Shown here piece after piece: positions 24,875 to 33,684 of a DNA stretch of 37,327 bases. A model generated the notes under the pieces. The model was not told where the DNA came from and did no database searches. It worked only from the letters and a program-made list of their open reading frames with translations. Numbering within the stretch: the first letter of the stretch is position 1; every line of letters begins with the position of its first letter. The translations under genes and the position numbers were made by a program. The stretch is from a virus: IMG/VR virus record IMGVR_UViG_3300007640_000091, positions 1-37,327 of that record. The stretch is one strand, 5' to 3'.

Positions 24875-26755
24875 CTATAACCAGTAGGTTGCTTCTTGGA
24901 TCTCAAAGTTCAACGGGACTTGGATCTTATAGATCTCCCGTACTATCTTACACACCTCTTCCATGTATCTCTCTAGTTCTCCCTCCTTCCCTTCAAACCA
25001 ATCAATCAGGATGCTATCGTGTACCGTCATGCGGAACACAGCACCCAGTGGTTCAATTAAATCGTACAGAATAGCCAGTGCTGTCATCACTATGTCACCA
25101 CCAGCGAACCCTTGGATCGGGTAGTTCTTAGTTTCAGTAGGCTTGAAGCTGTACTTATCCTTCATCCATGCCGGTGATAAACTCTCCTCAAAGTAGAACT
25201 TACGACCACCGTAATGGTCGGGTAGAGTATACGTTGAGGCACGATACGACACTCCCTTGTCATCTACTCCCTCCGCCCATGCCCCCTTCTTAACAGACTC
25301 AAGTACATCCTCCTGCCATTCCTCTACCTTAGGGTACCTACTATAGAACGAGTCGATCAACTTCTTGACTATCCTGATGTCGGCCCCGGTATTCTCAGTG
25401 ATACCTTTGGGGCCACCACCATACAACAAGCCGAAGTTCACACCCTTAACTATACGTCTAGTGTCCTTGGTCATATCAGCTTCAGACTTCCATCCGAATA
25501 CTTTCTTGCCACTGAGGTAGTGTAGATCAAAGCCCGCCCTTAGGTCGGCCCTCATCTGCACATCACCACTTAGTGTAGCTGCACCTACCATCTCCAGTTG
25601 AGAGAAGTCTATATCGTACAGTCTGCCTACCTTACTCACTACTAGGTTCCGGATACGAGGTGGCATATTCTGTCCATTAGGACCAGAGCTTGACAGCCTA
25701 CCCGTAGCAGTAGAGGTGGTGTTCATTGACGGGTGTACAAACCCACCCGTCTTGTTAGCCTCAGCTAAGAACGGTTTGATATAGGTGTTCAATAGCTTGT
25801 TCGCTTCCTTATACTTAGCGTAGTGGTCTACTACTGAGTACTTATTCCGTAGTTGCTCTATAATGCTAGCGTTAATTGGGAAGCCTAAGTTAGGATTGGG
25901 TTTCTGCTTGCCCCATACCACTGGTATATCCAGATCCGACATAATAGGATCGGCACCACTTATGAACTGGATTACTTTCTTATCTTTAGCAGCTCCGATA
26001 CCGTGCTCGGGGAACCCGGTAAGTACGTACGATATGGTACGAGGAGCCGTCACGTTCAGATCATTGGGCTTGATAGGTGTACCATCACTCCACTCAAGTA
26101 TCCCTTCAAGCATACCTTCCAACACACCCTGATTGAAGTTCATCTGACTGACTAGCATGGTGCCTAGCTTCTCGGTCTCATCTATATCAATGGGCAGACC
26201 ATTGAGTTCCATAGATGCCAGTGCCAGTAGGTACTGCTGGTTGACTGGGTACTCTGGTATCAGCAGGAGTACCTCAATATCCTCTATAAGGTACGCCCGT
26301 AGATCATCCTTAGGTATGGTAGACACACACTTACCACTAGCTATGATAGCGCCAAGGTCAAGCCCCTTCTTGAATGGGATATTGTGCAGCTTAGCTACGA
26401 ACTCCAGTGATGGGTACTTGTTCCTGTGCCCTGACCTACGGTACTCCTCCACCATAGTACAACGGTACCTTATCTTGGTCCAGTCAATGCCATACCCCAC
26501 GGTCTTGTTGTGACGTAGCAGATACTTGAGGTCGAACATCAAGTTGTGAGCTACAAGTACTACATCCGCCCCACTCTGTTGGTGTTGATAGATAACATAC
26601 AGCAGTTCATCTATCGTGTTGGTTACAACCGTAGAAGAATTAATGGACCATCCGGCCATGAGTACCCTGTTGATACGGTACTCTGCTCCCGGACTATTCT
26701 TAGGACCGAGAGCTGTAGTTTCTAGGTCAAAGTATATCTCTACTTCTTTGTCCAT
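24875..26755 (-). CDS. DNA polymerase, family A, with 3'-5' proofreading exonuclease
   Basis: A 626-residue replicative polymerase (T7 gp5 is 704). Exonuclease motifs: YFDLETTALG (ExoI), HNLMFDLKYL (ExoII), AYLIEDIEV (ExoIII). Polymerase motifs: A, YDIDFSQLEMVGAATLSGD; B, RRIVKGVNFGLLYGGG; C, MTVHDSILIDW. The residue equivalent to E. coli Pol I position 762 is Phe (VNFG). It overlaps the helicase gene by 16 bp and is followed by the SSB-like gene, forming a replication cluster. A processivity partner is not obvious. Confidence 0.95.
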   Translation of the reverse strand: MDKEVEIYFDLETTALGPKNSPGAEYRINRVLMAGWSINSSTVVTNTIDELLYVIYQHQQSGADVVLVAHNLMFDLKYLLRHNKTVGYGIDWTKIRYRCTMVEEYRRSGHRNKYPSLEFVAKLHNIPFKKGLDLGAIIASGKCVSTIPKDDLRAYLIEDIEVLLLIPEYPVNQQYLLALASMELNGLPIDIDETEKLGTMLVSQMNFNQGVLEGMLEGILEWSDGTPIKPNDLNVTAPRTISYVLTGFPEHGIGAAKDKKVIQFISGADPIMSDLDIPVVWGKQKPNPNLGFPINASIIEQLRNKYSVVDHYAKYKEANKLLNTYIKPFLAEANKTGGFVHPSMNTTSTATGRLSSSGPNGQNMPPRIRNLVVSKVGRLYDIDFSQLEMVGAATLSGDVQMRADLRAGFDLHYLSGKKVFGWKSEADMTKDTRRIVKGVNFGLLYGGGPKGITENTGADIRIVKKLIDSFYSRYPKVEEWQEDVLESVKKGAWAEGVDDKGVSYRASTYTLPDHYGGRKFYFEESLSPAWMKDKYSFKPTETKNYPIQGFAGGDIVMTALAILYDLIEPLGAVFRMTVHDSILIDWFEGKEGELERYMEEVCKIVREIYKIQVPLNFEIQEATYWL

Positions 26756-27999
26756 GAGTGTGCTCCCTTAAATAAGGTGGAGTAGAACCGACCTGTTGGT
26801 CCATCAAATCCTACCTCTACCATAGCGTGTTTCATATTCGGCATAGTACAAGCAGCGGGTGGCAGCTTGTTCTTAGCCACATGGAAGTACCGTCTATCTT
26901 CAGGCTCATTGTAGTCCAGCCCTATCATCAACAGTACATCAGCCTCACCTTGCAAGGCTGTCTTACTCTTATACAACTTGTCTTGGTGTATGTACTTGAC
27001 ACCATCAGCAGTCGGGTCGGCTTGCTGGATTCCCATGATAGGACAGTGGCTAGTTGCCAAGGCTCGTAAGTTCTCACCTATATACTGTAGCTTATCATGG
27101 TCCTCCAGCTTACCGGGTACTGCTAACTTCATGAGGACATTCACCCCGAGTAGCCCGTAGTCTCCTGACTCTAGCCATCTACGTATGTCTGTGATAGATG
27201 CATCTGACTTGTGCTTAATACGAATGCTCCTCTCGTCTAACCAATCCAAGTAATCCTTATGATACTTGGTTGGGTTAGCTATAAGAGTACGATAATCCAC
27301 ATCAAGCGCAGTCGTCATCATTCTGGTCACCAACTTGGAAGGATCTTCCTCGTTGTTAATAAGCAACACATCCTGATCCATCTGTTCAAACATAAACGTA
27401 GACTCAGAGCACAAGAAACTAGTGCCACCTGTCTCGGGTCTCTTACCTATCACAATAAAGTCACCCTTATTGATCGGGCCTACGGATCTGTTCAGGTCCT
27501 CAAGTCTCCAATAGAGTCCCTCTTTCTTGGTTACTCTATCAGCGATATCAATTAGAGTTACATTGACATCGTAGTCATCAACCGAATTGGCTGATGGTTG
27601 AAGGTGGCTCACGCTATTGAAGTACTCATCCATGTTTACCCGGCCTGCCGATAGGTCGTCGGCTAGGTGGGCTAGCTCGGACTTGATCTTCGCTTCCTTC
27701 AGTGTACTGAGGAACTCGTCCGATACTGGCTCACGTTCCACAGCATTCTTAATGACAGCATTGTACATCTCTAAGTCATCAGACTTCTTATCAGGGTGGC
27801 GTATAAGATTCATCCACACTGAGAAGTCCTCCGGTACTATGCTGCTAACTGTTGGCTTACTTGTGTAGTACTCGTTAATGTCCTGCACTAATTGCCAACT
27901 CAATTTATTACACAGTCCCTTGTCTACTACCTTGCCATAGTTCTCCCAGTTGTCACGGGTAGACAGGAAGTTAAGTATTGATAAGTCGAGATCATTCAT
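26740..27999 (-). CDS. DnaB/gp4-like replicative helicase with degenerate ATP site
   Basis: A 419-residue RecA-fold helicase lacking a primase domain. The N-terminal ~150 residues are helical, as in DnaB. The P-loop region is GKRPETGGTSFL (residues 185-196): the Walker A Lys position is Gly192. The Walker B strand reads GVNVLMKL with Asn287 where Asp is normal. The catalytic Glu region (LLINNEEDPSKL) and the GIQQAD sensor-like strand remain; the Arg-finger segment reads AKNKLPP. The start overlaps the primase stop (ATGA). Primase and helicase are separate genes here, unlike T7 gp4. Family confidence is high; activity as an ATPase is uncertain. Confidence 0.85.
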   Translation of the reverse strand: MNDLDLSILNFLSTRDNWENYGKVVDKGLCNKLSWQLVQDINEYYTSKPTVSSIVPEDFSVWMNLIRHPDKKSDDLEMYNAVIKNAVEREPVSDEFLSTLKEAKIKSELAHLADDLSAGRVNMDEYFNSVSHLQPSANSVDDYDVNVTLIDIADRVTKKEGLYWRLEDLNRSVGPINKGDFIVIGKRPETGGTSFLCSESTFMFEQMDQDVLLINNEEDPSKLVTRMMTTALDVDYRTLIANPTKYHKDYLDWLDERSIRIKHKSDASITDIRRWLESGDYGLLGVNVLMKLAVPGKLEDHDKLQYIGENLRALATSHCPIMGIQQADPTADGVKYIHQDKLYKSKTALQGEADVLLMIGLDYNEPEDRRYFHVAKNKLPPAACTMPNMKHAMVEVGFDGPTGRFYSTLFKGAHSWTKK

Positions 28000-28841
28000 A
28001 GGTAGCTCCCAACTATAGAAGCAATCTCAGTTGGTACGTACTTAGGGTCTTCTGCTGTGAGTTCTACGTGTACCGTAGCACCGAACATCCTGAGTACATC
28101 AGCTATCTCCTTAGCCTTGTCCCTAACGTGGTCGCTATCGTTATCCAACCACACTATGTATGGTCGGACCGTACCAAAATAGTTAACCATAGCGTACAAC
28201 ATCCGAGGCTTAGTCTGCACACCATAGTTACAGTGTGCTAAGTACCCGGCCTCATGTACGTGGACCGCTGAGATATAGTCCTCCGTAATTACAACGGGCA
28301 ACTGTTGACTATGCTTGCCTGACTGTATACGAAACCCTCCCATTAACTTGTCGTTCTCTAGCATAGTGATATACTTGGGACCTAACTGTACCAATGGTCT
28401 AACCTGATATCCTATCCTATGCTCCATGTTATATACTGGCGTAACAATACCGAAGTGTTCAGAGCTGAACTGAATACGATTGTTAACACACATAGCTCTA
28501 GTCAGTTCGTTATTTACTCGCCATGTGTGTGCCTCTACTGGTATGTTAGAGTCATCATTAAAGGACACTGCGTGTAGTACTTGGAACTCTGGATCTTTCT
28601 GTACTGTGGTGTACCTAGCATCATGCCGGTACCTATCCTTTGGTCCCACGTACTTAGTCACACTGTTCTGGCAGTTGTGACAGTAACCAAGCAGGACATC
28701 AGGCTTACGTGTAACGTAGAACCTACGCTTACTGTCCCATCCACTGGGACACTGTTCGTGGTTGATACGAGTAGTCTCACCAGTATGCAGGCCATTGGCT
28801 ACGAGACACATAGTCTCTAGCATTTCTTTACGTACGCTCAT
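27996..28841 (-). CDS. DNA primase, T7-like with zinc finger and TOPRIM fold
   Basis: 281 residues from the ATG at 28841 (GGAGG just upstream; start overlaps the previous gene). The N-terminal zinc-binding region has an isolated Cys (HEQCPSGW) and CHNC. The TOPRIM core appears as VVITEDYISAVHVHEAG (catalytic Glu) and IVWLDNDSDHVRDKAKEI (DxD metal site). The family makes short RNA primers for lagging-strand synthesis. It is immediately upstream of, and coupled to, the helicase. Confidence 0.85.
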   Translation of the reverse strand: MSVRKEMLETMCLVANGLHTGETTRINHEQCPSGWDSKRRFYVTRKPDVLLGYCHNCQNSVTKYVGPKDRYRHDARYTTVQKDPEFQVLHAVSFNDDSNIPVEAHTWRVNNELTRAMCVNNRIQFSSEHFGIVTPVYNMEHRIGYQVRPLVQLGPKYITMLENDKLMGGFRIQSGKHSQQLPVVITEDYISAVHVHEAGYLAHCNYGVQTKPRMLYAMVNYFGTVRPYIVWLDNDSDHVRDKAKEIADVLRMFGATVHVELTAEDPKYVPTEIASIVGSYL

Positions 28842-29109
28842 GCCACCTCCGATCTGCCCACTGCTTAGCTCTCGCCTCACCATGCAGGTATACCATCTCA
28901 TTGTACTCCAGTATATCTTGCTTAGTGTACTTGTATACTGGTCCCGGTCCGGCTATCCTATCCTTCCATCCAGAGGGTAGGATACACGGTACTGATCTTA
29001 CTGCTGTTGCTATGTCCTCGTCACTGTCTGACCCTGTTGTTTTATTATACCGTGTCTGGAACAGCTCCACCGTGTCAGCAACATCTCCATTAAGAGGAGC
29101 CGTGTTCAT
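28828..29109 (-). CDS. Small hypothetical protein
   Basis: A 93-residue protein, Asp/Arg-rich and without Cys clusters, with Trp/Tyr-containing helices near the C-terminus (YNEMVYLHGEARAKQWADRR). It overlaps both neighbours by 14-20 bp, fitting the compact leftward operon. No family recognised; placement next to primase suggests an early replication or regulatory role. Confidence 0.6.
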   Translation of the reverse strand: MNTAPLNGDVADTVELFQTRYNKTTGSDSDEDIATAVRSVPCILPSGWKDRIAGPGPVYKYTKQDILEYNEMVYLHGEARAKQWADRRWHERT

Positions 29110-29437
29110 TATCGTCCCCCTGTGTGTGTATTAGACCATCATTATCCGATAAAGTTCCATCTAAATTTCCTAATGAATTCAATACCATAAGGACACTGAT
29201 CATCTTCTCAGTCTCCAGTGCATTGAGTCCAGCAGTATACATCCTGCTACCCCAGTGAACTAAAGAATAGAAAACCAGTGTCAGTATCCCATTGACCCAA
29301 GCATAGCTTTCTATATTCTCAGGGTACAGGGCGATCAACAGTACGTTGAAGGTAAGCAGGGCGTACCCTATTGCAGCCGTGACCCCTGCCAGTGGTGGTG
29401 TCCATTTCCTACGGACGATCTCATGCTTAGCTTCCAT
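29090..29437 (-). CDS. Two-span membrane protein
   Basis: About 115 residues from the ATG at 29437 (AAGGAG ~9 nt upstream, overlapping the VWA gene end by 11 bp). Two hydrophobic helices at residues ~18-40 (VTAAIGYALLTFNVLLIAL) and ~50-70 (WVNGILTLVFYSLVHWG) follow a basic N-terminus, and the soluble C-terminal ~45 residues are acidic. The layout is loosely like three-helix holins, but it sits in the early operon, so a membrane function in takeover or superinfection control is equally possible. Confidence 0.6.
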   Translation of the reverse strand: MEAKHEIVRRKWTPPLAGVTAAIGYALLTFNVLLIALYPENIESYAWVNGILTLVFYSLVHWGSRMYTAGLNALETEKMISVLMVLNSLGNLDGTLSDNDGLIHTQGDDNEHGSS

Positions 29438-31301
29438 TATATTTAACTCCTTGTGCCAGTACACTTAACAGTGCATCGTTGATTTCTTCAGCGTGTTGGA
29501 TAACCGAACGCTTAGTGTAGTACATCTCAACAGCATTGGATTGGATACCAATACCATACAGATCAATCTTACCTTCCTCCTCAATCTGCCTAGTTGCAGC
29601 CAGTAGTGCTGAGTGGTAGTCACCATTGTAACTACCAGCCGGGGCACCATCGCTCAGTACCAGCAGGATCTTACGTGGTTCCTTACGCCTCATCAGTTCA
29701 CGGTATGCCCACAGTACAGAGTCGGCATCGTTGTTACCACCGTGCCACTGACAGTAGGTAGCGAAGCATTGGGCCTGATCCCTAGTAGACATACGCCTAC
29801 CGAAGGGCTTAACAACTCCGATATCACAGTGTGTATTGTAAGCCGTGAACGCCGAGATCATAACCGGCATCTTAAGCTGGCGTTCAAACACATCACCTGC
29901 TCGGATAGCAGCCTGTGCTGCTAGCTCAGCCTTCCTACCACCCATGCTACCACTCCAATCCACTAGGATATGGATGGCAGTATTGATAGCTTGCTTACGT
30001 TGAAGATCGTAGAACACTCGACGGTTCCAGTTACCACCATCAACAGGTGGCATCAGCAGCCTAGCTATATCCTGATTGTTAATGCTCCCTGACTCACGGT
30101 CATTACGGATACGAGCACGGGTGTGTGACTGTACATACCGACGCACTCGGTTACCCAGTGCTGCTCCCTTATTAGCACAGGGTTCGAAGTGTTTAGCTGC
30201 TCGGCCCCTTCGCTTATAACGGTACTCATGATCCGGCAATTCATAGCCCTTAACATACAGGGGTTGAACAGCGATCTCATTGTGTGGTGAAAATGCTACA
30301 CCCTTCTGATCTTCGGGCTTACCTTCAAAGGTAATGCCAGCCGGACCACCGTTACCGTGGTTCTGTTTACCGTCGTCATGTTGTGACCAGAGTACATCCT
30401 TCCAGTTAATGACGTAGCCTTCACCCTCTTCAGCTTCGGCTTCTTCAGTACCAGATCCGTCGGCATCACCTTCACCTCCATCATCACCTTCGGTAGCACT
30501 ACTACCTTGACCCTTGCCTTTACCCTTACCTTGAGGCGGAGTCGGCGGGCTAAACTGTGGCTTATCAGGATACAGTCGGTCGAACAGGTCTAATGACAGG
30601 GCCCACACATCATCGACAGTAACACAAGCACGTAACCTATCAACGTACCCTTCCTTAACTAGAGCGGTGGTAAGATCCATGCCCTCCTCTGGCATACACT
30701 TAAGCCAGTTGTCATATGCTTGGCGAGACCAGCCATCCCAATCTCTACGTGACATCATCTGAATAGCCATGCAGATCATAGGTTTCAAGGACTCCTCATC
30801 AAACACGATGCCCTTAGCTCGTGCCTCCTGTACTTGCTCACGCCAGTACATCTCACCATCCTTACACATGATGGCGTTACCCTCACCCAGTACCTTGGCA
30901 TCACCGAGGCTAAGGCTAGCAACGTACCGTTCCATGCAATCATCCTCAAGGATATTAAAGATAGCTTGCAACTCAGGGCATGGCTGCTCCCTAATAGAGA
31001 TGTCGAATACCTCGGGCCGAAGCAAGTGACCGCACTCATGCACTACGTACATATAGGTACGGATCAGTTGCTCTTTAGTTATGGGTGACTGGATAGCCGG
31101 GAGCTTGATAATAAAATCATAAGCACTACCGGGTACGCAGTTGCTAGTAACAGCGGTGTCAATGCTATTAGACCACACTACCTGTACCCTATGACGTTCG
31201 CACCTGCGACGGATAACTTCTTGCACTCTATCTACTTCAAGGATAGATGCAGTGGTGTCATCAAACCCTAGCTGCTCGTACTCTTTGCGACCGTATCTCA
31301 T
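29427..31301 (-). CDS. CobT-like VWA-domain protein with HExxH motif
   Basis: A 624-residue protein. Residues 88-92 are HECGH in a metallopeptidase-like context (VVHECGHLL), with an EDDCMER segment downstream. Residues ~260-300 are a low-complexity linker (Gly/Lys, then Glu/Asp/Gly), as in CobT. The C-terminal VWA domain has a MIDAS motif D448-W-S450-G-S452 and LVLSDGAPAG. It is adjacent to a CobS-like AAA+ ATPase, the usual AAA+/VWA pairing. CobS and CobT form the chaperone part of aerobic cobaltochelatase, but no CobN is visible, so a chaperone-like role on another target is possible. Confidence 0.8.
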   Translation of the reverse strand: MRYGRKEYEQLGFDDTTASILEVDRVQEVIRRRCERHRVQVVWSNSIDTAVTSNCVPGSAYDFIIKLPAIQSPITKEQLIRTYMYVVHECGHLLRPEVFDISIREQPCPELQAIFNILEDDCMERYVASLSLGDAKVLGEGNAIMCKDGEMYWREQVQEARAKGIVFDEESLKPMICMAIQMMSRRDWDGWSRQAYDNWLKCMPEEGMDLTTALVKEGYVDRLRACVTVDDVWALSLDLFDRLYPDKPQFSPPTPPQGKGKGKGQGSSATEGDDGGEGDADGSGTEEAEAEEGEGYVINWKDVLWSQHDDGKQNHGNGGPAGITFEGKPEDQKGVAFSPHNEIAVQPLYVKGYELPDHEYRYKRRGRAAKHFEPCANKGAALGNRVRRYVQSHTRARIRNDRESGSINNQDIARLLMPPVDGGNWNRRVFYDLQRKQAINTAIHILVDWSGSMGGRKAELAAQAAIRAGDVFERQLKMPVMISAFTAYNTHCDIGVVKPFGRRMSTRDQAQCFATYCQWHGGNNDADSVLWAYRELMRRKEPRKILLVLSDGAPAGSYNGDYHSALLAATRQIEEEGKIDLYGIGIQSNAVEMYYTKRSVIQHAEEINDALLSVLAQGVKYNGS

Positions 31302-31310
31302 TGGTTACTC

Positions 31311-32420
31311 CTATTTAATTGCCGATGCAAACACTTGCATATACATTTCCTTAACGATAGCCTTGTCGTTATTGGATAGCTTGTCGAACCAGCATACCTT
31401 GAGTGCTGTAGCCATGTCACCATACATGGATATCTTATCAGCCCAGTTGAGCAGGGCTCGGACACTGAACGTAGACATAAGCTCGTCCTTCTTAAACGCT
31501 AAGCGTACTGCCTTGGCAAAGTCCAGCATACTATTAACCTGATCCTCGTTAAGATCCGGGGCATACTTGTTAAGGATCTTACGTTCCTCTGTCTTACCAA
31601 GGTAGTCCATCTCGATCACCGTATCAATACGGTCCAGTGTACTGACATCCTGCACCTCAGCTTGGAAGGTACCCGTCTCATCACCCAGACCTACGGTGTT
31701 GTCTGTCATTACGTAGTGCCACTTACCAATAGGTGCCAGCATCTTACGCTCATCAGCACTCATGCCTACTGCATTAGGCAGCAGCAAGAAGCGGCTCGAC
31801 TTCTCACGTAGAGACTGTAGTACCAGTGCACTGCTATGACGGAACGCCTCATCCTCAATGAAGATACCACCATATCGCAGGCTATCGGTCAGTGCCGTAG
31901 GTTCTTGCCTGATATGTGGGTTGCCATCCTCATCATAGATGATGCCCATGTTACCAGTGAAGTGTGCCTCCCTAGTCTCAGCGTTGCAGTTCATACGCCA
32001 GCATGGGTACCTGAATGTAGCAGCCCATTGCTTGGCAAGGTCTGACTTACCAGTACCTTGCAGTCCGAACAGCAGGGTGGTGTCGTTAGTAGACAGGGCA
32101 GCAGCGAACTTCTCGGTAGCTTCACGAGGCCAGATCCAGTTCTCATTAGGATCAGGTATCATACACCGTGCCTCTTCCGGCCAGTCCTCATCAGTGAACA
32201 CAGCTACCGGCAGGTTCTCCGGTACCAGTGTCGGCTTCCAATTGAACAGCTCACCGAATGTCTTGTAAGTAACACCCTCTTGTGCTACGTACTCACGTTC
32301 CTTAACATCGGACAACTTGGCTAGCTTATCAGCTACCTCGTCTACCTTATTAGCTGCGTCACCTTCCTGTACCATACGACGGATAACATCGGGGTCATAC
32401 ATACCTTTCATTGCTGCCAT
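31311..32420 (-). CDS. CobS/MoxR-like AAA+ ATPase
   Basis: A 369-residue ATPase. Walker A is GLQGTGKS (119-126, K125), Walker B IFIEDEA (D190, E191), with an Arg-rich segment and C-terminal helical lid following. The N-terminal ~95 residues include a CobS-like small domain (YKTFGELFNWKP). The gene ends 10 nt before the VWA partner; its start is a TAATGG overlap with the small gene upstream. MoxR/CobS ATPases remodel protein targets together with VWA partners. The name 'porphyrin/cobalt chelatase subunit' is customary for phage homologues but not demonstrated by sequence alone. Confidence 0.87.
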   Translation of the reverse strand: MAAMKGMYDPDVIRRMVQEGDAANKVDEVADKLAKLSDVKEREYVAQEGVTYKTFGELFNWKPTLVPENLPVAVFTDEDWPEEARCMIPDPNENWIWPREATEKFAAALSTNDTTLLFGLQGTGKSDLAKQWAATFRYPCWRMNCNAETREAHFTGNMGIIYDEDGNPHIRQEPTALTDSLRYGGIFIEDEAFRHSSALVLQSLREKSSRFLLLPNAVGMSADERKMLAPIGKWHYVMTDNTVGLGDETGTFQAEVQDVSTLDRIDTVIEMDYLGKTEERKILNKYAPDLNEDQVNSMLDFAKAVRLAFKKDELMSTFSVRALLNWADKISMYGDMATALKVCWFDKLSNNDKAIVKEMYMQVFASAIK

Positions 32421-32623
32421 TACTCGTCCTCCTCAAGGGACTTACCGTCCAGTTCTACAATCACCAGCCTAATCTTAAGCGTGGTCTCATTGTCCTTGCC
32501 TTCATTGATGACGGCATCTAAGATACCCTCATTAATATCAGCATCGAACATAGCCTCGATCATCTGTCGCCAGAACTGATCCATCGTTACGTCCGTAGCT
32601 TTCCCAAAGTCTTTAGTTATCAT
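32420..32623 (-). CDS. Small acidic hypothetical protein
   Basis: 67 residues from the ATG at 32623, chosen because GGAGGA lies 4 nt upstream; longer starts overlap the gene upstream without a ribosome site. It begins MITKDFGKATDVTMDQFWRQ, continues with an acidic helix and ends SLEEDE. Coupled to the CobS-like gene. No family recognised. Confidence 0.6.
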   Translation of the reverse strand: MITKDFGKATDVTMDQFWRQMIEAMFDADINEGILDAVINEGKDNETTLKIRLVIVELDGKSLEEDE

Positions 32624-32813
32624 CGCTTCCTCCGGTAGGATCGAATCGGGCCCATCTATCTCCGTCCATAAAACTGTAAGTGCCATCCTCATCCCATCCT
32701 ATTACGTTAATCAACTCAATGATCTTGGCTACTAGATCAAACAACTCAATGTCCTGCTCCTCTAGTACCTCGATCAATCGTTCCTTACTCAGCCCTCTGT
32801 ACTCCTCACTCAT
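32613..32813 (-). CDS. Small acidic hypothetical protein
   Basis: A 66-residue protein, helical at the start (LSKERLIEVLEEQDIELFDL) with an acidic C-terminus (DPTGGSDDN). It overlaps both neighbours by a few bases. Strong negative charge is common among phage takeover proteins and DNA mimics, but nothing specific supports that here. Confidence 0.6.
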   Translation of the reverse strand: MSEEYRGLSKERLIEVLEEQDIELFDLVAKIIELINVIGWDEDGTYSFMDGDRWARFDPTGGSDDN

Positions 32814-33031
32814 ACGAACTCCAATAGAATGTACTCTTCATCCTCTTCCTTAAATACAGGACGGGGTGGATCATACTGTTCTGCCTCTACCTTATCCCAT
32901 CCAGTGGGTACTGGTCCTGTTACTGACAGGTCAGCTTCGGTATCAAATACCGTATCGTCTGCCATATCAATAGCTTTATCTAACAGCTCCTCATCGGTGG
33001 GCTCTTCGTGTCCAACAATTAATTTATACAT
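32810..33031 (-). CDS. Small acidic hypothetical protein
   Basis: 73 residues from the ATG at 33031, which has GAGGAGG about 5 nt upstream. Highly acidic (EEPTDEELLDKAIDMADD and EEDEEYILLEF). One copy of the three-copy spacer hairpin element lies about 30 nt upstream of its start. Unknown function. Confidence 0.6.
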   Translation of the reverse strand: MYKLIVGHEEPTDEELLDKAIDMADDTVFDTEADLSVTGPVPTGWDKVEAEQYDPPRPVFKEEDEEYILLEFV

Positions 33032-33062
33032 CTCATCCTCCTCGGTCGGTGGTCTCGGTCTC

Positions 33063-33103
33063 ATCGCGAAGCCGAAGGCTGGCGGGCGCGGGCGAGCGTG
33101 AGG
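33063..33103 (-). repeat. Spacer hairpin element, copy C
   Basis: Plus-strand CGCGA, then the 11-nt hairpin AGCCGAAGGCT (33070-33080; CCUUCGG in the leftward transcript, a UUCG tetraloop), a GC-rich insert, and GCGAGCGTGAGG. The flanks match copies A (34162-34191) and B (35521-35550). The adjacent GAGCGTGAGG/CTCACCGCTC hairpin overlaps the stop of the membrane-protein gene upstream in the operon. Confidence 0.6.
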
Positions 33104-33104
33104 C

Positions 33105-33287
33105 TCACCGCTCTTCGCTCCAATCTTCCATTAAGACCTTGAGTATACTAGCTAGAATAAAGAACACAACTACACAGGCTGCTACTATGATAGGTAGTGC
33201 CAGCCATATGATGAATGTACCTACATCCATGAATGTAGCTATGAACAAGAAGCAACACAGCACACACCATATTAAGTACGCTTTCAT
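33105..33287 (-). CDS. Small two-span membrane protein
   Basis: A 60-residue, almost wholly hydrophobic protein with helices at ~4-22 (YLIWCVLCCFLFIATFMD) and ~27-50 (IWLALPIIVAACVVVFFIL), ending in a charged tail (EDWSEER). It overlaps the next membrane-protein gene by 4 bp. Probably an early inner-membrane protein; function unknown. Confidence 0.6.
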   Translation of the reverse strand: MKAYLIWCVLCCFLFIATFMDVGTFIIWLALPIIVAACVVVFFILASILKVLMEDWSEER

Positions 33288-33484
33288 AACACATACTCCT
33301 CTAAGTACCGTCGGTATTCAACGGGGTCAACAGCAACACCCTGATAGGTATTGATCTTCTCTTTCTCTATCTCTCCTCCTTTAGGGGAGGAGAGAGAATA
33401 GTATACAAACAAAGAGAAAGAGAATAAGAACATGATGAACACACCCAATAGGATACGCACCACCTCTGTCAACCACATCTTCAC
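33284..33484 (-). CDS. Small single-span membrane protein
   Basis: A 66-residue protein with a membrane helix at ~8-32 (VVRILLGVFIMFLFSFSLFV) and a soluble C-terminus containing KGGEIEKEKINTYQG. The coding DNA at 33350-33425 is unusually purine/pyrimidine-skewed (runs of CTCTTTCTCTATCTC and GGGAGGAGAGAGAA on the plus strand) and can form a mirror or hairpin structure. Confidence 0.6.
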   Translation of the reverse strand: MKMWLTEVVRILLGVFIMFLFSFSLFVYYSLSSPKGGEIEKEKINTYQGVAVDPVEYRRYLEEYVL

Positions 33485-33684
33485 AGCATCTTCCAGTTAA
33501 CACGAGGGTTAACTGTCCTCCACTCTAGTGGATAGACAGCCGGGTTACGTGCTGCCTCACTAGCAGTGTACAATTGGGCATCCTCTAAGCCCTTGATCTG
33601 CTTACCTTTCTTGTCCTCTACGTACTCAGTCCATCCATCGTACGTCTTAAACTTACAAGTCTCTACATTATACAGTGCTTTCAT
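33481..33684 (-). CDS. Small hypothetical protein
   Basis: 67 residues from the ATG at 33684 (MKALYNVETC), with GAGG ~9 nt upstream; a second ATG at 33693 has no spacing for a ribosome site. Basic middle (EDKKGKQIKG) and Trp/Tyr-rich ends. Overlaps the gene upstream by 17 bp. Not recognised. Confidence 0.6.
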   Translation of the reverse strand: MKALYNVETCKFKTYDGWTEYVEDKKGKQIKGLEDAQLYTASEAARNPAVYPLEWRTVNPRVNWKML

